From Lachnospiraceae bacterium (GTDB lineage: Bacteria > Bacillota > Clostridia > Lachnospirales > Lachnospiraceae), in the NCBI GenBank assembly GCA_017622575.1, contig JAGAQU010000094.1:1-45681 (forward strand): DNA of 45,681 bases, written 5' to 3'. Positions 8,970-18,071 of the stretch are shown here, one piece after another. Numbering within the stretch: position 1 is the first letter of the stretch; every line of letters begins with the position of its first letter. The position numbers and the translations under genes are program-made. The notes beneath the pieces were generated by a model, which made no database searches, had not been told where the DNA came from, and saw only the letters and a list, made by a program, of their open reading frames with translations.

Positions 8970-11432
8970 TCATTCTTCCAGATGGATCACGCCCATCCAG
9001 TAAAAACCGGTGATGCTTTTCTGTGCCTTGTCTGCCACCTGCTGGGCTATATCGTAGAACTCTTCGTCATCGATATCATAATCGGTTCTCAAAACCGCCT
9101 GTCCATCCTCCGCAAGCAGACTTGCCAGTTCCTCTGCCACCTGTTCCTTTCCGAAATAGCGTCCGATGGTATGATAATACTCCAGATCATCCGTATCCGC
9201 CGCATAATCATAAAGGCTGTCATCCATCACAAAACTGTCATTTTCTACTAACGTGCCGTAAGCTGCCGAATCCGAAAGATTGAGCAGTGCATTGTCAATC
9301 GTGTCATTATCGTTGTTGGTGGCATCCACGATATACCAGTGATCATCCACTTTCACCTTATTCCAAGCGTGAGGTACACTGCCATCCAGATATCCGGTCA
9401 CAACAATGCTTTCCATTCCGGCTGCATCTGCCAGCAGTTTAAAAGCAGCGGAGTAGCTTGCGCAAACGCCCACACCGTCTATCAAAATGCCATAGGCTGT
9501 AAAAGAATCATAAAATTCTTCATCCACCATGGTAAAGGAATACTTCTCTGCATTTTTAAGGGCGTCATGATCATACTGCGAATTCTCACAAAGATAGGTA
9601 TTGATGGCCAGTTCCTTCTGCGCATCGCTCATACCGTCCTCAATGATCTCGTCCGTAATTTTCGAAACCTTTTCCCTGATTTCCTGTTGTTTTCCTTCCG
9701 TAGTTTTTCTGTCGTAATCGTATTCCACATATAACACTCTGTTTTCCGGATCAATGCTTCCTCCCCGTACCCCGAGTATCAGCGGATTCTGATATTGCGC
9801 TTCAAAAAAGGCATCCACGACCTTTGCTGTATCCGCTGATTCCGGAAAAGCAGAGATATCAATAGATTTTTTTGTTTCCAGCATCTTCGTGGCTATGTAT
9901 TCGCTCATGGCACTATTCGCATAAACCGTGGTCTCAATCTTTTCCTTTGGCTGCTGCTCTGAAGACGACTGCGTCTCGGTTCCTTCTGTTTTTGGCTCTT
10001 CTTCCTGCGTTTCTTCCGGCTTTGTTTCTTCAGGCTTCTCTGTGTCTGTCGCATCCTCCACCGTAAGGGAAGGTGCCACATTACCTCCCTTATTTTTCAG
10101 TTCTTCCTGTCGTTTCTTGATGGTCTCGATATCCTGATCAAAGGTTGACCAGTCAACATCATAGGCTGAAAAGTCAAAGTTAAACGGCGTCTGTAATCCT
10201 TTTCCTGAGATCCGAAGGCAATTATATTCCTCATCCTTTTTCATATTGGCAAAATCGTACTCTATTACCTTCTGTGCCGTTGATCCGTCACACATGGTCA
10301 CACACATAACTGCAGGGAGATCCAACACTCCTTCAATTCCAAAGAAGCTCTCCTCATTTCCGTAAGAAGCCTGTTCTATCGGAAGCATATGTGAGAGATC
10401 CTTCGCACTCAAAAAATTGCTTGCATGAGAACAGCCCTTACTGTTATAGGCAACCATACCATAATATTCACTGAAATATGCGTCATAATCCTCTTCAATC
10501 GCGTAATCCTTAAGGAAGCTGTCCGTATCATCGATCCACTGCTGTGAGTCTTCCGAAGTATAGTACTGGCGGAATCTGTAATTCAGACTAAGGATTTCAT
10601 CCTCCCAGCTGCTGTCTTCCCTGCTGGTCCACTCTGTGCCTTTTACATCCGCAAAAACATTGGTATAACCCCAGAAGCCTTCCTCATCCTTTCTGATCAT
10701 AAACAAAAGATAGCCTTCCGCTCCCGGCACTTCCTTCCAGCTAAACCGTGCAAATCCGTCTTCAGTCTGATCAAAGACAAGCTGCGGTGCCTGTTTGATC
10801 TCACTCTCCACCTGAATCACGGTGATCACAGGCTTATCCAACGGTTCTCCTGTTCCGGCATCCACATTAGAAACGAGATAATACTGGGAGAGGGTACCCC
10901 AGCCATAATCATCCTGATCTGCCAGATAGTTACCGCTCAAATGGCTCAAATCCACCTCATTGGAATCTATTTCCGCAACGCCGTAAAAAGGCGGCGTAAT
11001 AGTCAGCATTCCCGAATTCGCATCATAATCATAGTATCCTGCCTCCACAGGAAATTTCAATTCCGCATCCTGATAAATTTCAAAGCTCTCGTATATCTTT
11101 TGATCTGATTCCCACGGATTGTAGCCGAGTTCAATCTGTATTGATTCATCCCTCTTCACTTTGATTACATTACCGTCATATTCACCAATGCCTGCTCCGG
11201 AATATTTTTTCTTCAATTCTTCTACAAGGTCATCATCCGTTTTTCCCGTTTCAGAATCACCAGATGTCTTCTCTTCTGTTTTTAAACTCTCTTCCGTGCC
11301 GTTTTCTGTCTCTGTCTTCTGTTCAACATCTGCATTTGTATTATCTGCATTGCCGGATGCACATCCCGTAAGCAGCATAGATGTCGTAAGCGCAACTGCG
11401 ATTCCCTGTCTGAACAACTTCTGATATTTCAC
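8970..11432 (-). CDS. Surface lipoprotein with C-terminal transglutaminase-like domain
   Basis: This 820-residue exported protein has a signal peptide ending in the lipobox LLTGC (Cys24). A Glu/Thr/Lys/Asp-rich linker follows (about 25-75), then a beta-rich region with a fibronectin-III-like unit (FSWKEVPGAEGYLLFMI, about residues 230-300). A second low-complexity Pro/Glu/Thr linker (about 450-505) leads to a transglutaminase-like domain. The catalytic triad appears intact: Cys657 (GVCASYSAAF), His688 (VPHAWNKV) and Asp703 (YIVDATNND). Such domains act as cysteine proteases or protein cross-linkers at the cell surface; the substrate is unknown. The start is GTG, chosen because AAGGAGG lies 8 bases upstream and the signal peptide begins there. 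It follows the sigma/anti-sigma pair and is probably a regulon member. Confidence 0.85.
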   Translation of the reverse strand: MKYQKLFRQGIAVALTTSMLLTGCASGNADNTNADVEQKTETENGTEESLKTEEKTSGDSETGKTDDDLVEELKKKYSGAGIGEYDGNVIKVKRDESIQIELGYNPWESDQKIYESFEIYQDAELKFPVEAGYYDYDANSGMLTITPPFYGVAEIDSNEVDLSHLSGNYLADQDDYGWGTLSQYYLVSNVDAGTGEPLDKPVITVIQVESEIKQAPQLVFDQTEDGFARFSWKEVPGAEGYLLFMIRKDEEGFWGYTNVFADVKGTEWTSREDSSWEDEILSLNYRFRQYYTSEDSQQWIDDTDSFLKDYAIEEDYDAYFSEYYGMVAYNSKGCSHASNFLSAKDLSHMLPIEQASYGNEESFFGIEGVLDLPAVMCVTMCDGSTAQKVIEYDFANMKKDEEYNCLRISGKGLQTPFNFDFSAYDVDWSTFDQDIETIKKRQEELKNKGGNVAPSLTVEDATDTEKPEETKPEETQEEEPKTEGTETQSSSEQQPKEKIETTVYANSAMSEYIATKMLETKKSIDISAFPESADTAKVVDAFFEAQYQNPLILGVRGGSIDPENRVLYVEYDYDRKTTEGKQQEIREKVSKITDEIIEDGMSDAQKELAINTYLCENSQYDHDALKNAEKYSFTMVDEEFYDSFTAYGILIDGVGVCASYSAAFKLLADAAGMESIVVTGYLDGSVPHAWNKVKVDDHWYIVDATNNDNDTIDNALLNLSDSAAYGTLVENDSFVMDDSLYDYAADTDDLEYYHTIGRYFGKEQVAEELASLLAEDGQAVLRTDYDIDDEEFYDIAQQVADKAQKSITGFYWMGVIHLEE

Positions 11433-11518
11433 TTTTTCTTCCTCCTTGTGTTTACACTTCTAATATAAATACTCGGAAAAAAAACAAAAAGTTTCAAAAC
11501 CACTAAAATTCTCCCCGA

Positions 11519-12181
11519 TTATTTTCTAACCTTTTTTACTCTGCGATAAAGCTCATCAATAAACTCTTTCTGGGTTACATTTGTTCCTGTCATCTCATAA
11601 GCTGTTCCGTTTTTTTCAAAAACTGCCTGATACCGGATATCCGCTGCATTCAGAACAGTGACATAAATTTTCTGATCTCCGATATAAGACCAGTTGCTTT
11701 CTGCTATTTCCGGAAGGGAAATTGCGTTTATTCTCTGATAGTTGATAACGCCTCCGCTTTTTGTCAGTATTTCTTCTGCTTCAGGAATCTCATCCTCATG
11801 TTCCGTTTCGTCCTGACCTTCCTGACCTATTGTTACAGTACCTGCATTGGGAGAAATAGAAATGACAACTCTGTTTTTTACAAAGCATATCGTGCCATCC
11901 TTTAATTCCACTTTATCATAGTATTCTCCCTCTTCCATAGGCGTAACGTAAGACGCGCCCTTAGGCTGTATCAGGAACATAACCACCGCCGCCGCGCAGA
12001 GAGCCGTTGCCAGTGCAAAACCTCTGAAGAGTATTGCTTTCTTCCGCGAAGCAGATTTTTCCGGAGTTTTTCTCTCTTCGTTTTCCTCCCACATTCTCTT
12101 AAGGGTATCTGTCTTCAATTCATCCGGTGCTTTCATATTGCAATAGGCTTTTTCAAAATCCTTTTGATTAATGTCACTCAT
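11519..12181 (-). CDS. Probable membrane-bound anti-sigma factor
   Basis: This 220-residue protein has a ~48-residue basic/acidic cytoplasmic N-terminus and one transmembrane segment at about 50-71 (ILFRGFALATALCAAAVVMF). A mainly beta extracytoplasmic domain follows (KVELKDGTICFV, VVISISPNAGTVTIG). No zinc-binding HxxxCxxC motif is seen, so it is not the classical ZAS type. The role is inferred from architecture and context: its ATG overlaps the end of the ECF sigma gene by 8 bases, a layout typical of sigma/anti-sigma pairs. The external domain could sense a cell-envelope signal. Confidence 0.7.
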   Translation of the reverse strand: MSDINQKDFEKAYCNMKAPDELKTDTLKRMWEENEERKTPEKSASRKKAILFRGFALATALCAAAVVMFLIQPKGASYVTPMEEGEYYDKVELKDGTICFVKNRVVISISPNAGTVTIGQEGQDETEHEDEIPEAEEILTKSGGVINYQRINAISLPEIAESNWSYIGDQKIYVTVLNAADIRYQAVFEKNGTAYEMTGTNVTQKEFIDELYRRVKKVRK

Positions 12182-12677
12182 CCTGTTCCCCTCCTTCCAG
12201 CTTGTCCCGCAAAAGCTCCCGTCCTCTGCTCATCAATGTTTTTATTGTATTTTCATTCTTTTCAAGCAATTTTCCGATTTCTTTAATGGAGTAGCCTTCA
12301 TAATAATACAGGTATAGGACAACAGAATATTTCTGCGGCAGCTTTTTCAGTTCTGAGAGGAGCCGGTTTTCTCCCGGTTCATAAGAGCTTTCCTGTGTCT
12401 CTCTTTCTTTCTCAAATCCCTGTGTATTGCGATTCCAGGGACTCGACACTGTGGTCTTGGCGCAATTGGATACCACTCTGATGAGCCAGGCCTTTAAATG
12501 TTCCTCACTTACAATCTTTTCATGATTCCTGACAAGCCTTAAAAAAGTCTCCTGAAAAACATCCTTTGCGTCTTCCTCATTTTTTGTAATAGTGACAGCA
12601 ATTCTGTATATCATATCTGAATATCGCTCAATAGATTTTTCAAAATCTACACGATATCTGTTATCCGGTGAATTCAT
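12174..12677 (-). CDS. ECF-type RNA polymerase sigma factor
   Basis: This 167-residue sigma-70 family protein contains only regions 2 and 4. Region 2 is at about residues 15-80 (YSDMIYRIAVTITKNEEDAK, then DVFQETFLRLV). Region 4 is at about 110-160 (LPQKYSVVLYLYYYEGYSIK, then EIGKLLEKNENTIKTLMSR), forming the -35-binding helix-turn-helix. GAGGAAGC precedes the ATG. It is co-transcribed with the anti-sigma and lipoprotein genes, and such factors usually activate their own promoter, but no second copy of a candidate promoter was recognised to support that. Confidence 0.9.
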   Translation of the reverse strand: MNSPDNRYRVDFEKSIERYSDMIYRIAVTITKNEEDAKDVFQETFLRLVRNHEKIVSEEHLKAWLIRVVSNCAKTTVSSPWNRNTQGFEKERETQESSYEPGENRLLSELKKLPQKYSVVLYLYYYEGYSIKEIGKLLEKNENTIKTLMSRGRELLRDKLEGGEQDE

Positions 12678-12751
12678 AAGCTTCCTCTTCCATTATTATG
12701 TATGGTAATGATCAAACGTCCACAACTTAACAAGCAATCTTTGAGGGACGC

Positions 12752-12782
12752 AAAAAACCGGCCAGAATACTCTGTCCGGTTT
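12752..12782 (-). terminator. Terminator after rpmF
   Basis: On the minus strand AAACCGG (12776-12782) pairs with CCGGTTT (12755-12761). An inner CAGA/TCTG extension and a four-base loop follow, then a run of T. It closes the pta-ackA-yceD-rpmF transcript and separates it from the sigma-factor unit. Confidence 0.85.
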
Positions 12783-12797
12783 CCATGTTCATTTCAA

Positions 12798-12977
12798 TTA
12801 ATCAACACTGATGATTTCTTTCTTATTATAAGAGCCGCATGCCTTGCATACTCTGTGAGGCATCATCAGGGCGCCGCATTTGCTGCACTTAACCAATGTA
12901 GGAGCACTCATTTTCCAGTTTGCTCTTCTCTTATCTCTTCTTGCTTTGGAAGATTTATTCTTAGGACAAATAGACAT
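12798..12977 (-). CDS. rpmF: 50S ribosomal protein L32
   Basis: This 59-residue basic protein begins MSICPKNKSSKARRDKRRAN and ends KEIISVD. It has the L32 core KSSKARRDKRRANWKM and a zinc-ribbon of two cysteine pairs (CSKC near residue 31 and CKAC near residue 44). AAGGAGGTG lies upstream of the ATG at proper spacing. It starts 2 bases after the yceD stop, and yceD-rpmF is a conserved pair. It is short and easily missed. Confidence 0.96.
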   Translation of the reverse strand: MSICPKNKSSKARRDKRRANWKMSAPTLVKCSKCGALMMPHRVCKACGSYNKKEIISVD

Positions 12978-12979
12978 CG

Positions 12980-13528
12980 TTACACCTCCTTATTTGCGTT
13001 AAAGATATCTTTAATTGCTGCCATTCTGGGATCCGGCACGAATCTGTCGCACCCGCACTCCCCTTCATTTAAGTTATGTCCGCAGACAGGGCAAATTCCT
13101 TTACAGTCCTCCCTGCACAAAACCTTAACAGGCATATTAATTAAGATTTCGTTATTTATGAGAGCATCTGTATCCAATTCATATCCGGACACAAAATTCT
13201 GTTCATCATCAAATGATGCGTCATTTGATATCTCTTTTGATGCGGCATCCTCTCTGTCAGGCGATAAAACCTGATGTGTAAATGCCACAGAAAGAGGAAC
13301 ATTCACACTCTGCAAACATCTGTCACAGGGAATGGTAAGTGTAAGTTCTAATTTCCCTTCTACAAGCACACAGCCTGTACCGATGTTCGTCAAAGTAAGA
13401 GAAACATCCGATTTGTCGCTGACAGGATAATCATTTCCCATATACCGAAAACTCTCCTGATCATAGCGGGCGGATATATTCTTTACTTTTCCCTCAGATG
13501 TAAATACATCAGTCAGATTGATCAACAT
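12980..13528 (-). CDS. YceD/DUF177 family protein
   Basis: This 182-residue protein belongs to the family encoded next to rpmF across bacteria. In other organisms it is linked to 23S rRNA accumulation, but its exact activity is unknown. The start MLINLTDVFTSEGK at 13528 is chosen over an upstream ATG because GGGAG lies just before it. Cysteine motifs are visible: IPCDRCLQSV in the middle and a C-terminal cluster CREDCKGICPVCG plus GECGCD that could bind metal. The stop is 2 bases before the rpmF start, so the two are co-translated. Confidence 0.88.
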   Translation of the reverse strand: MLINLTDVFTSEGKVKNISARYDQESFRYMGNDYPVSDKSDVSLTLTNIGTGCVLVEGKLELTLTIPCDRCLQSVNVPLSVAFTHQVLSPDREDAASKEISNDASFDDEQNFVSGYELDTDALINNEILINMPVKVLCREDCKGICPVCGHNLNEGECGCDRFVPDPRMAAIKDIFNANKEV

Positions 13529-13643
13529 AATAAACTCCCAATGTGCACAGAAATACCCCTGCACACTCAAATAATTATAACTATGGTATTTACTTTTGTC
13601 AATACCAAGAAAAAATATTCAGCAAAAAATTTTTAACGGCCAA

Positions 13644-14840
13644 TTATTTTACCAGCGCATATGTCTCTCTGGCAATTGACAGTTCTTCATTGGTCGGGAT
13701 CACGAGAACTCTTGTCCGGCTGTCCGGAGTGGTAATGTCAATTTCCACACCACGTTTACTGTTTGCCTCCGCATCCAGTGTAATGCCGAGATATCCGAGA
13801 TATGCACAGATCTTTTCGCGAATAAAACCGCTGTTTTCTCCAAGTCCAGCTGTAAAGCAGATGGCATCAACACCGTTCATTGCTGCCGTATAAGCTCCGA
13901 TATATTTTGCCACTCTGTAGGCAAATGCATTCATCGTTCTCACGGCAAACTCAGAACCTTTTTGGAACTCATCTTCAAGATCTCTGAAGTCAGATGAAAA
14001 TCCACCGGAAAGTCCGAGAACACCCGATTTCTTGTTGAGCTCACTCAAAATCTCTCCCACACTCTTTTGCTCTTTATTGCAGAGGAATTCAACGATGGCA
14101 GGATCAATATCCCCGGAACGGGTACCCATGATGAGTCCTTCCAAAGGGGTGAGTCCCATGGAAGTATCTACACACTTACCTTTCTTTACGGCAGATACGC
14201 TGGCGCCGTTACCCAGATGACATACAATCAGCTTCAAATCTTCATAACCTTTACCAAGCAGTTTTGCTGCCTGATGAGATACATAGGAATGACTGGTTCC
14301 GTGGAATCCGTATCTTCTGACCTTATATTTTTCATAGTATTCATAAGGGATCCCGTAAAGATAAGCCTCCTCCGGCATGGTCTGATGAAACGCAGTATCA
14401 AATACTGCCACCATGGGAGTTTCCGGCATCAGTTCTCTGCAGGCTGCAATGCCGATCAGATTTGCGGGATTATGTAAAGGTGCAAGATCATTACACTCCT
14501 CAATTGCCTTGATCACTTCATCCGTGATCACAGTAGAAGATGCAAAATTCTCACCACCATGAACAATACGATGTCCCACTGCTCCGATTTCATCAAGCTT
14601 CTTAACTACACCTGTCTTTTCATCCATCAGGGAGTTTAACACAAGCCGGATCGCATCCGTGTGGTCTTTCATGGGGGTAATAGTTACCTGCTTTTCTCCG
14701 CCGGCAGGCGCGTATGTAATCTGACTTCCGTCAATACCGATTCTTTCGCAAAGTCCTTTTGCAATCAATTTCTCTGTACCGGCATCAATGAGCTGAAACT
14801 TAAGAGAAGAACTGCCACAGTTAATTACTAAAATATTCAT
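13644..14840 (-). CDS. ackA: Acetate kinase
   Basis: This enzyme interconverts acetyl-phosphate plus ADP with acetate plus ATP, the energy-yielding end of acetate fermentation. The 398-residue length is standard. Signatures include MNILVINCGSSSLKFQL at the N-terminus, the catalytic-arginine region VAVFDTAFHQTMPEEAY, the histidine motif YGFHGTSHSYVS and LGNGASVSAV. TAGGAGG precedes the ATG. It lies 12 bases downstream of pta, with which it forms one transcript. Confidence 0.97.
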   Translation of the reverse strand: MNILVINCGSSSLKFQLIDAGTEKLIAKGLCERIGIDGSQITYAPAGGEKQVTITPMKDHTDAIRLVLNSLMDEKTGVVKKLDEIGAVGHRIVHGGENFASSTVITDEVIKAIEECNDLAPLHNPANLIGIAACRELMPETPMVAVFDTAFHQTMPEEAYLYGIPYEYYEKYKVRRYGFHGTSHSYVSHQAAKLLGKGYEDLKLIVCHLGNGASVSAVKKGKCVDTSMGLTPLEGLIMGTRSGDIDPAIVEFLCNKEQKSVGEILSELNKKSGVLGLSGGFSSDFRDLEDEFQKGSEFAVRTMNAFAYRVAKYIGAYTAAMNGVDAICFTAGLGENSGFIREKICAYLGYLGITLDAEANSKRGVEIDITTPDSRTRVLVIPTNEELSIARETYALVK

Positions 14841-14852
14841 TTTCTTTTCCTC

Positions 14853-15854
14853 CTATGAAAGCTGCGCCTGAACAGCTGTAAGTGCTACTACACCGACAAT
14901 ATCCTGCCAGGAGCATCCCCTTGACAGATCATTAACCGGCTTTGCAATTCCCTGAAGCATGGGACCGTAAGCTTCTGCCTTGGCAAGTCTCTGAACCAGT
15001 TTATATCCAATGTTTCCGGCATCCAGATTGGGGAAGATCAGTACATTTGCCTTACCGGCAACTTCACTTTGGGGCGCTTTGGATTTTGCAACTGCAGGAA
15101 CAAGCGCTGCATCTGTCTGTAATTCACCATCTATGCACAGTCCCGGATACTGCTCTTTTGCAATCTTCGTCGCTTCCACCACCTTGTCCACCAGTGCGTG
15201 CTTTGCGCTTCCCTTGGTGGAATGAGACAGCATGGCAATAATGGGTTTGCTTCCCACAAGGCTCTTAAAGCTTCTTGCAGAGGAATCTGCAATGGCAGCC
15301 AGTTCCTCAGCTGTAGGATCCTGATTCAGACCGCAGTCAGCAAACAGAAAAGTTCCGTTGTCTCCGTATTCGCAATCCGGCACACACATCAGGAAAAAAC
15401 CGGATACCAGTTTTATACCGGGAGCTGTCTTCAGAATCTGAAGTGCGGGTCTCAAGGTATCTGCCGTCGCGTGACATGCCCCTGCCACCATTCCGTCTGC
15501 ATCATTTGCCTTAACCATGATAACACCAAAGGTCAGATAGTCATGGGAGAGGATCTCTCTTGCCTTCTCCGGAGTCATTCCCTTCGCTTTTCTTGTTTCA
15601 TATAACAAATTTACATATTCATCCATCTTTTCGCAGTTGTCAGGATCCACGATCTTTACGCCGCTAAGGTCGATTTCCAGCCAGGTGGCGCCATCCATGA
15701 TCTTTTCCCTGTTCCCAATCATAATAATATTGGCAATTCCCTCCTCCAACACATGGGATGCTGCAATCAATGTTCTTTTGTCTGTTGTTTCAGGCAGGAC
15801 GATAGTCTTTTTATCCATTCTTGCCTTATCCTTGATAATATCGATGTACGACAT
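14853..15854 (-). CDS. pta: Phosphate acetyltransferase
   Basis: This enzyme converts acetyl-CoA and phosphate to acetyl-phosphate and CoA, feeding AckA. It is the ~333-residue short Pta type without the N-terminal DRTGG/BioD-like domains of enterobacterial Pta. Recognisable parts are VLPETTDKRTLIAA, VAGACHATADTLRPAL, GNVLIFPNLDAGNIGYKL-like (ANVLIFPNLDAGNIGYKLVQ) and MLQGIAKPVNDLSRGC. The start MSYIDIIKDKARMDKK at 15854 has AAGGAGAAGG upstream; an upstream in-frame ATG lacks a site. It is the first gene of the pta-ackA-yceD-rpmF operon. Confidence 0.97.
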   Translation of the reverse strand: MSYIDIIKDKARMDKKTIVLPETTDKRTLIAASHVLEEGIANIIMIGNREKIMDGATWLEIDLSGVKIVDPDNCEKMDEYVNLLYETRKAKGMTPEKAREILSHDYLTFGVIMVKANDADGMVAGACHATADTLRPALQILKTAPGIKLVSGFFLMCVPDCEYGDNGTFLFADCGLNQDPTAEELAAIADSSARSFKSLVGSKPIIAMLSHSTKGSAKHALVDKVVEATKIAKEQYPGLCIDGELQTDAALVPAVAKSKAPQSEVAGKANVLIFPNLDAGNIGYKLVQRLAKAEAYGPMLQGIAKPVNDLSRGCSWQDIVGVVALTAVQAQLS

Positions 15855-15912
15855 AGTACCTTCTCCTTTCGACAATTCGTGAAGACGCATCAACGCTTAC
15901 ACATACATAAAA

Positions 15913-15941
15913 ATTATATCTCACACCTCTTTCTCTCACAA
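15913..15941 (-). promoter_or_regulatory. Promoter of pta-ackA-yceD-rpmF
   Basis: On the minus strand TTGTGA (15936-15941) and a perfect TATAAT (15913-15918) are spaced by 17 bases. The leader to the pta ATG is about 50 bases. Confidence 0.8.
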
Positions 15942-15975
15942 GTATAAATCTGCAAAAAATTGTGTAAAATTCAGT

Positions 15976-16010
15976 ACAAAGCCGTATTAAAATTTGCTTC
16001 CCGGCTTTGT
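15976..16010. repeat. 9-bp inverted repeat in the pta/tmcAL divergent region
   Basis: ACAAAGCCG (15976-15984) is perfectly complementary to CGGCTTTGT (16002-16010) across 17 bases. No T run follows on either strand, so it does not look like a terminator. It may be an operator or a leader hairpin for tmcAL; nothing else here decides. Confidence 0.5.
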
Positions 16011-16075
16011 TTATGTTACATTGGTTTCAGCAGGTTTCATAAAGGAAAAAAATAAAGAGAAAGGCTGTGCACACT

Positions 16076-17308
16076 ATGAAAACAGCAGCTATCATTGCAG
16101 AATACAATCCCTTTCACGAAGGGCATCGGTATCAGATTGAGGAAACGAGAAAAAAAACGGGCGCCGACTATATTCTGGTGATTATGAGCGGGGATTTTGT
16201 CCAGCGTGGTGCTCCCGCAATTTTCAACAAATACCGGCGCACGAAAGAGGCGCTTCTTGGCGGTGCTGACGCTGTTATCGAGCTGCCCTCCTTATATGCC
16301 GTTTCCAGCGCAGAATTCTTTGCCGGTGGGGGTGTTACTCTTTTGAACCAGCTCGGTATGGTAGATTATCTTTCCTTCGGAAGTGAATCCGGTGACATAG
16401 ATCAGATTCGATATTGTGCAAATTTGCTTATAGATGTTCCACCCTCATATCAGAATGCTCTTTCCCTTTTTTTGAGGCAGGGTCTTTCTTACCCCGCGGC
16501 GAGAAATAAAGCTGTTCTTAAAACAGTCTGTCCTCCTGTATCAGATCAATCTTTCACCGATATATCTGCCTTTTCGGTGGAAGAAATCAATGCACTTTTT
16601 TCATCTCCGAACAACATTCTCGCTGTAGAATACTGTAAAGCCTTGCATGCTTTAAAAAGTTCTGTCAAACCTGTAACAGTTAAAAGACAGGGTGCCGGCT
16701 ATCATGAAGATTCTCTCAGTGATGATCCCCTGATTTTCAACAGCGCTTCTGCTATCAGGAAAGCTATGGAACAGGGAAAAACGAGTGTCGATTACCTTAC
16801 CGCCAACGATTTTTCATCCCTTCTCCTCTACAAGCTTCTCTCAGAACGGGAGATGGGATTTTCAGACTATTTAGACTGCACGGAAGACCTTTCCGACAAA
16901 ATCGTCAAAAATCTATCATCTTTTACAGATTTTGCCGGATTTTGCAGTCTCTCAAAATCAAAAGATATTACCTATACCAGGATCAGCCGGGTCCTCACCC
17001 ATATTCTGCTCAATATCAAAACGCCGGAAAATTACAGACAACCTTTTCACGAAAGGAATCTTTCTGTTCCTTATGCAAGGCTGCTTGGGTTCAAAAAGGA
17101 CTCTGCGGCTCTTCTCTCCTGCATAAAGAAAAAAAGTTCTGTTCCACTGATCACCAAGCTGGCTGACGCGCCAGAACTCTTAAGCGGGAATGATCTTGCT
17201 ATGCTGAAGAAGGATATTTTTGTCAGTGATATATACGAAGCTGTTTTTTCACAGAAATACCAAAAGGAGCCTCTCAATGAATATCGGCAGTCACCTGTTA
17301 TTGTTTAA
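16076..17308 (+). CDS. tmcAL: tRNA(Met) cytidine acetate ligase (YlbM family)
   Basis: This HIGH-superfamily nucleotidyltransferase uses ATP and acetate to make N4-acetylcytidine at the wobble position of elongator tRNA-Met, as shown for the B. subtilis homologue. The protein (410 residues) begins MKTAAIIAEYNPFHEGHRYQ, with the HxGH-like nucleotide-binding motif in FHEGH. GDFVQRGAPA and NSASAIRKAME, the counterpart of the second adenylation motif, are present. A GTG nine bases upstream is in frame but lies only 2 bases from the AAAGG site, so ATG at 16076 is preferred. It is divergent from pta; pairing with acetate-metabolism genes fits its acetate requirement and is common in Clostridia. Confidence 0.9.
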   Translation: MKTAAIIAEYNPFHEGHRYQIEETRKKTGADYILVIMSGDFVQRGAPAIFNKYRRTKEALLGGADAVIELPSLYAVSSAEFFAGGGVTLLNQLGMVDYLSFGSESGDIDQIRYCANLLIDVPPSYQNALSLFLRQGLSYPAARNKAVLKTVCPPVSDQSFTDISAFSVEEINALFSSPNNILAVEYCKALHALKSSVKPVTVKRQGAGYHEDSLSDDPLIFNSASAIRKAMEQGKTSVDYLTANDFSSLLLYKLLSEREMGFSDYLDCTEDLSDKIVKNLSSFTDFAGFCSLSKSKDITYTRISRVLTHILLNIKTPENYRQPFHERNLSVPYARLLGFKKDSAALLSCIKKKSSVPLITKLADAPELLSGNDLAMLKKDIFVSDIYEAVFSQKYQKEPLNEYRQSPVIV

Positions 17309-17331
17309 TTGCTAAACCCATCGCTGCCTTA

Positions 17332-17916
17332 TCAAAAAATTCCGGTAACAAAAATCTCAATTCCAATGGCAATCAGGATCACTCCGCCAAGCATCGTTGC
17401 TCTGCCCGAAAATTGGGTCCCGAACTTTTTGCCAATCAACACACCTAAAAGGCAAATAATAAATGTTACGACAGCAATAATCAGCACACACACTATTGCC
17501 ATCTCAAAATCATACTCGGCAATGGTAAAACCCACAGAAAGTGCGTCAATGGATGTGGCGATTCCCTGCACCAGAAGTGCCCCTATTCCCACTTTGACTG
17601 CTTCCGTTTCACCGTCCTTTTCCCTGATTCCTTCTATCAGCATTTTTCCGCCGATAAACAAAAGCAGGATCAGAGCGATCCATGGAATAAATTTTTCAAA
17701 TGCCTGAAAATATTGAATTACTGTATGTACACATATCCATCCGATCACAGGCATCAATGTCTGAAAAAAAGCAAACACACCTGCAATTCCTGCAATCTTC
17801 TTCCTTTTCATTTCCGGTTCATGCAGACCGTTTGCCAGTGATACAGAAAACGCATCCATAGATAATCCAACACCAAGAAATACACTGTTCACAACAAACA
17901 ACAAATTGCATTCCAT
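17332..17916 (-). CDS. mntP: Manganese efflux pump MntP
   Basis: This 194-residue integral membrane protein of the MntP (former UPF0059) family exports Mn2+. Two homologous halves of three membrane helices are visible. Each carries the signature SMDAFSVSLANG (residues ~19-30) or SIDALSVGF (~120-128), whose aspartates line the ion path. GGAGG precedes the ATG. It is convergent with tmcAL and divergent from uxaC. No yybP-ykoY-type manganese riboswitch was recognised in the 155-base upstream gap. Confidence 0.93.
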   Translation of the reverse strand: MECNLLFVVNSVFLGVGLSMDAFSVSLANGLHEPEMKRKKIAGIAGVFAFFQTLMPVIGWICVHTVIQYFQAFEKFIPWIALILLLFIGGKMLIEGIREKDGETEAVKVGIGALLVQGIATSIDALSVGFTIAEYDFEMAIVCVLIIAVVTFIICLLGVLIGKKFGTQFSGRATMLGGVILIAIGIEIFVTGIF

Positions 17917-17993
17917 CTTTTGTTCCTCCGGATTATAATATATAAAAAACCCAAGTACAGTAAATACCTACATTTTACTTTTCACTCCAATGA

Positions 17994-18050
17994 TTGTTTT
18001 TCCTATAAACATATTGTATAATCAGCATAGTTTTATGTAGCTGTTTACAT
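17994..18050 (+). promoter_or_regulatory. Promoter of uxaC with a small dyad downstream
   Basis: TTGTTT (17994-17999) and TATAAT (18017-18022) are 17 bases apart. A weak dyad, ATGTA-N6-TACAT (18035-18050), lies just after the expected transcription start and could be an operator for a uronate-responsive repressor. That last point is inference only. Confidence 0.7.
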
Positions 18051-18071
18051 TCTCATAAAGGAGATTTTTTT

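Noticed and set aside
17917..18071. Manganese riboswitch upstream of mntP
   Set aside because: No yybP-ykoY-like conserved core or paired elements could be recognised in this 155-base gap.
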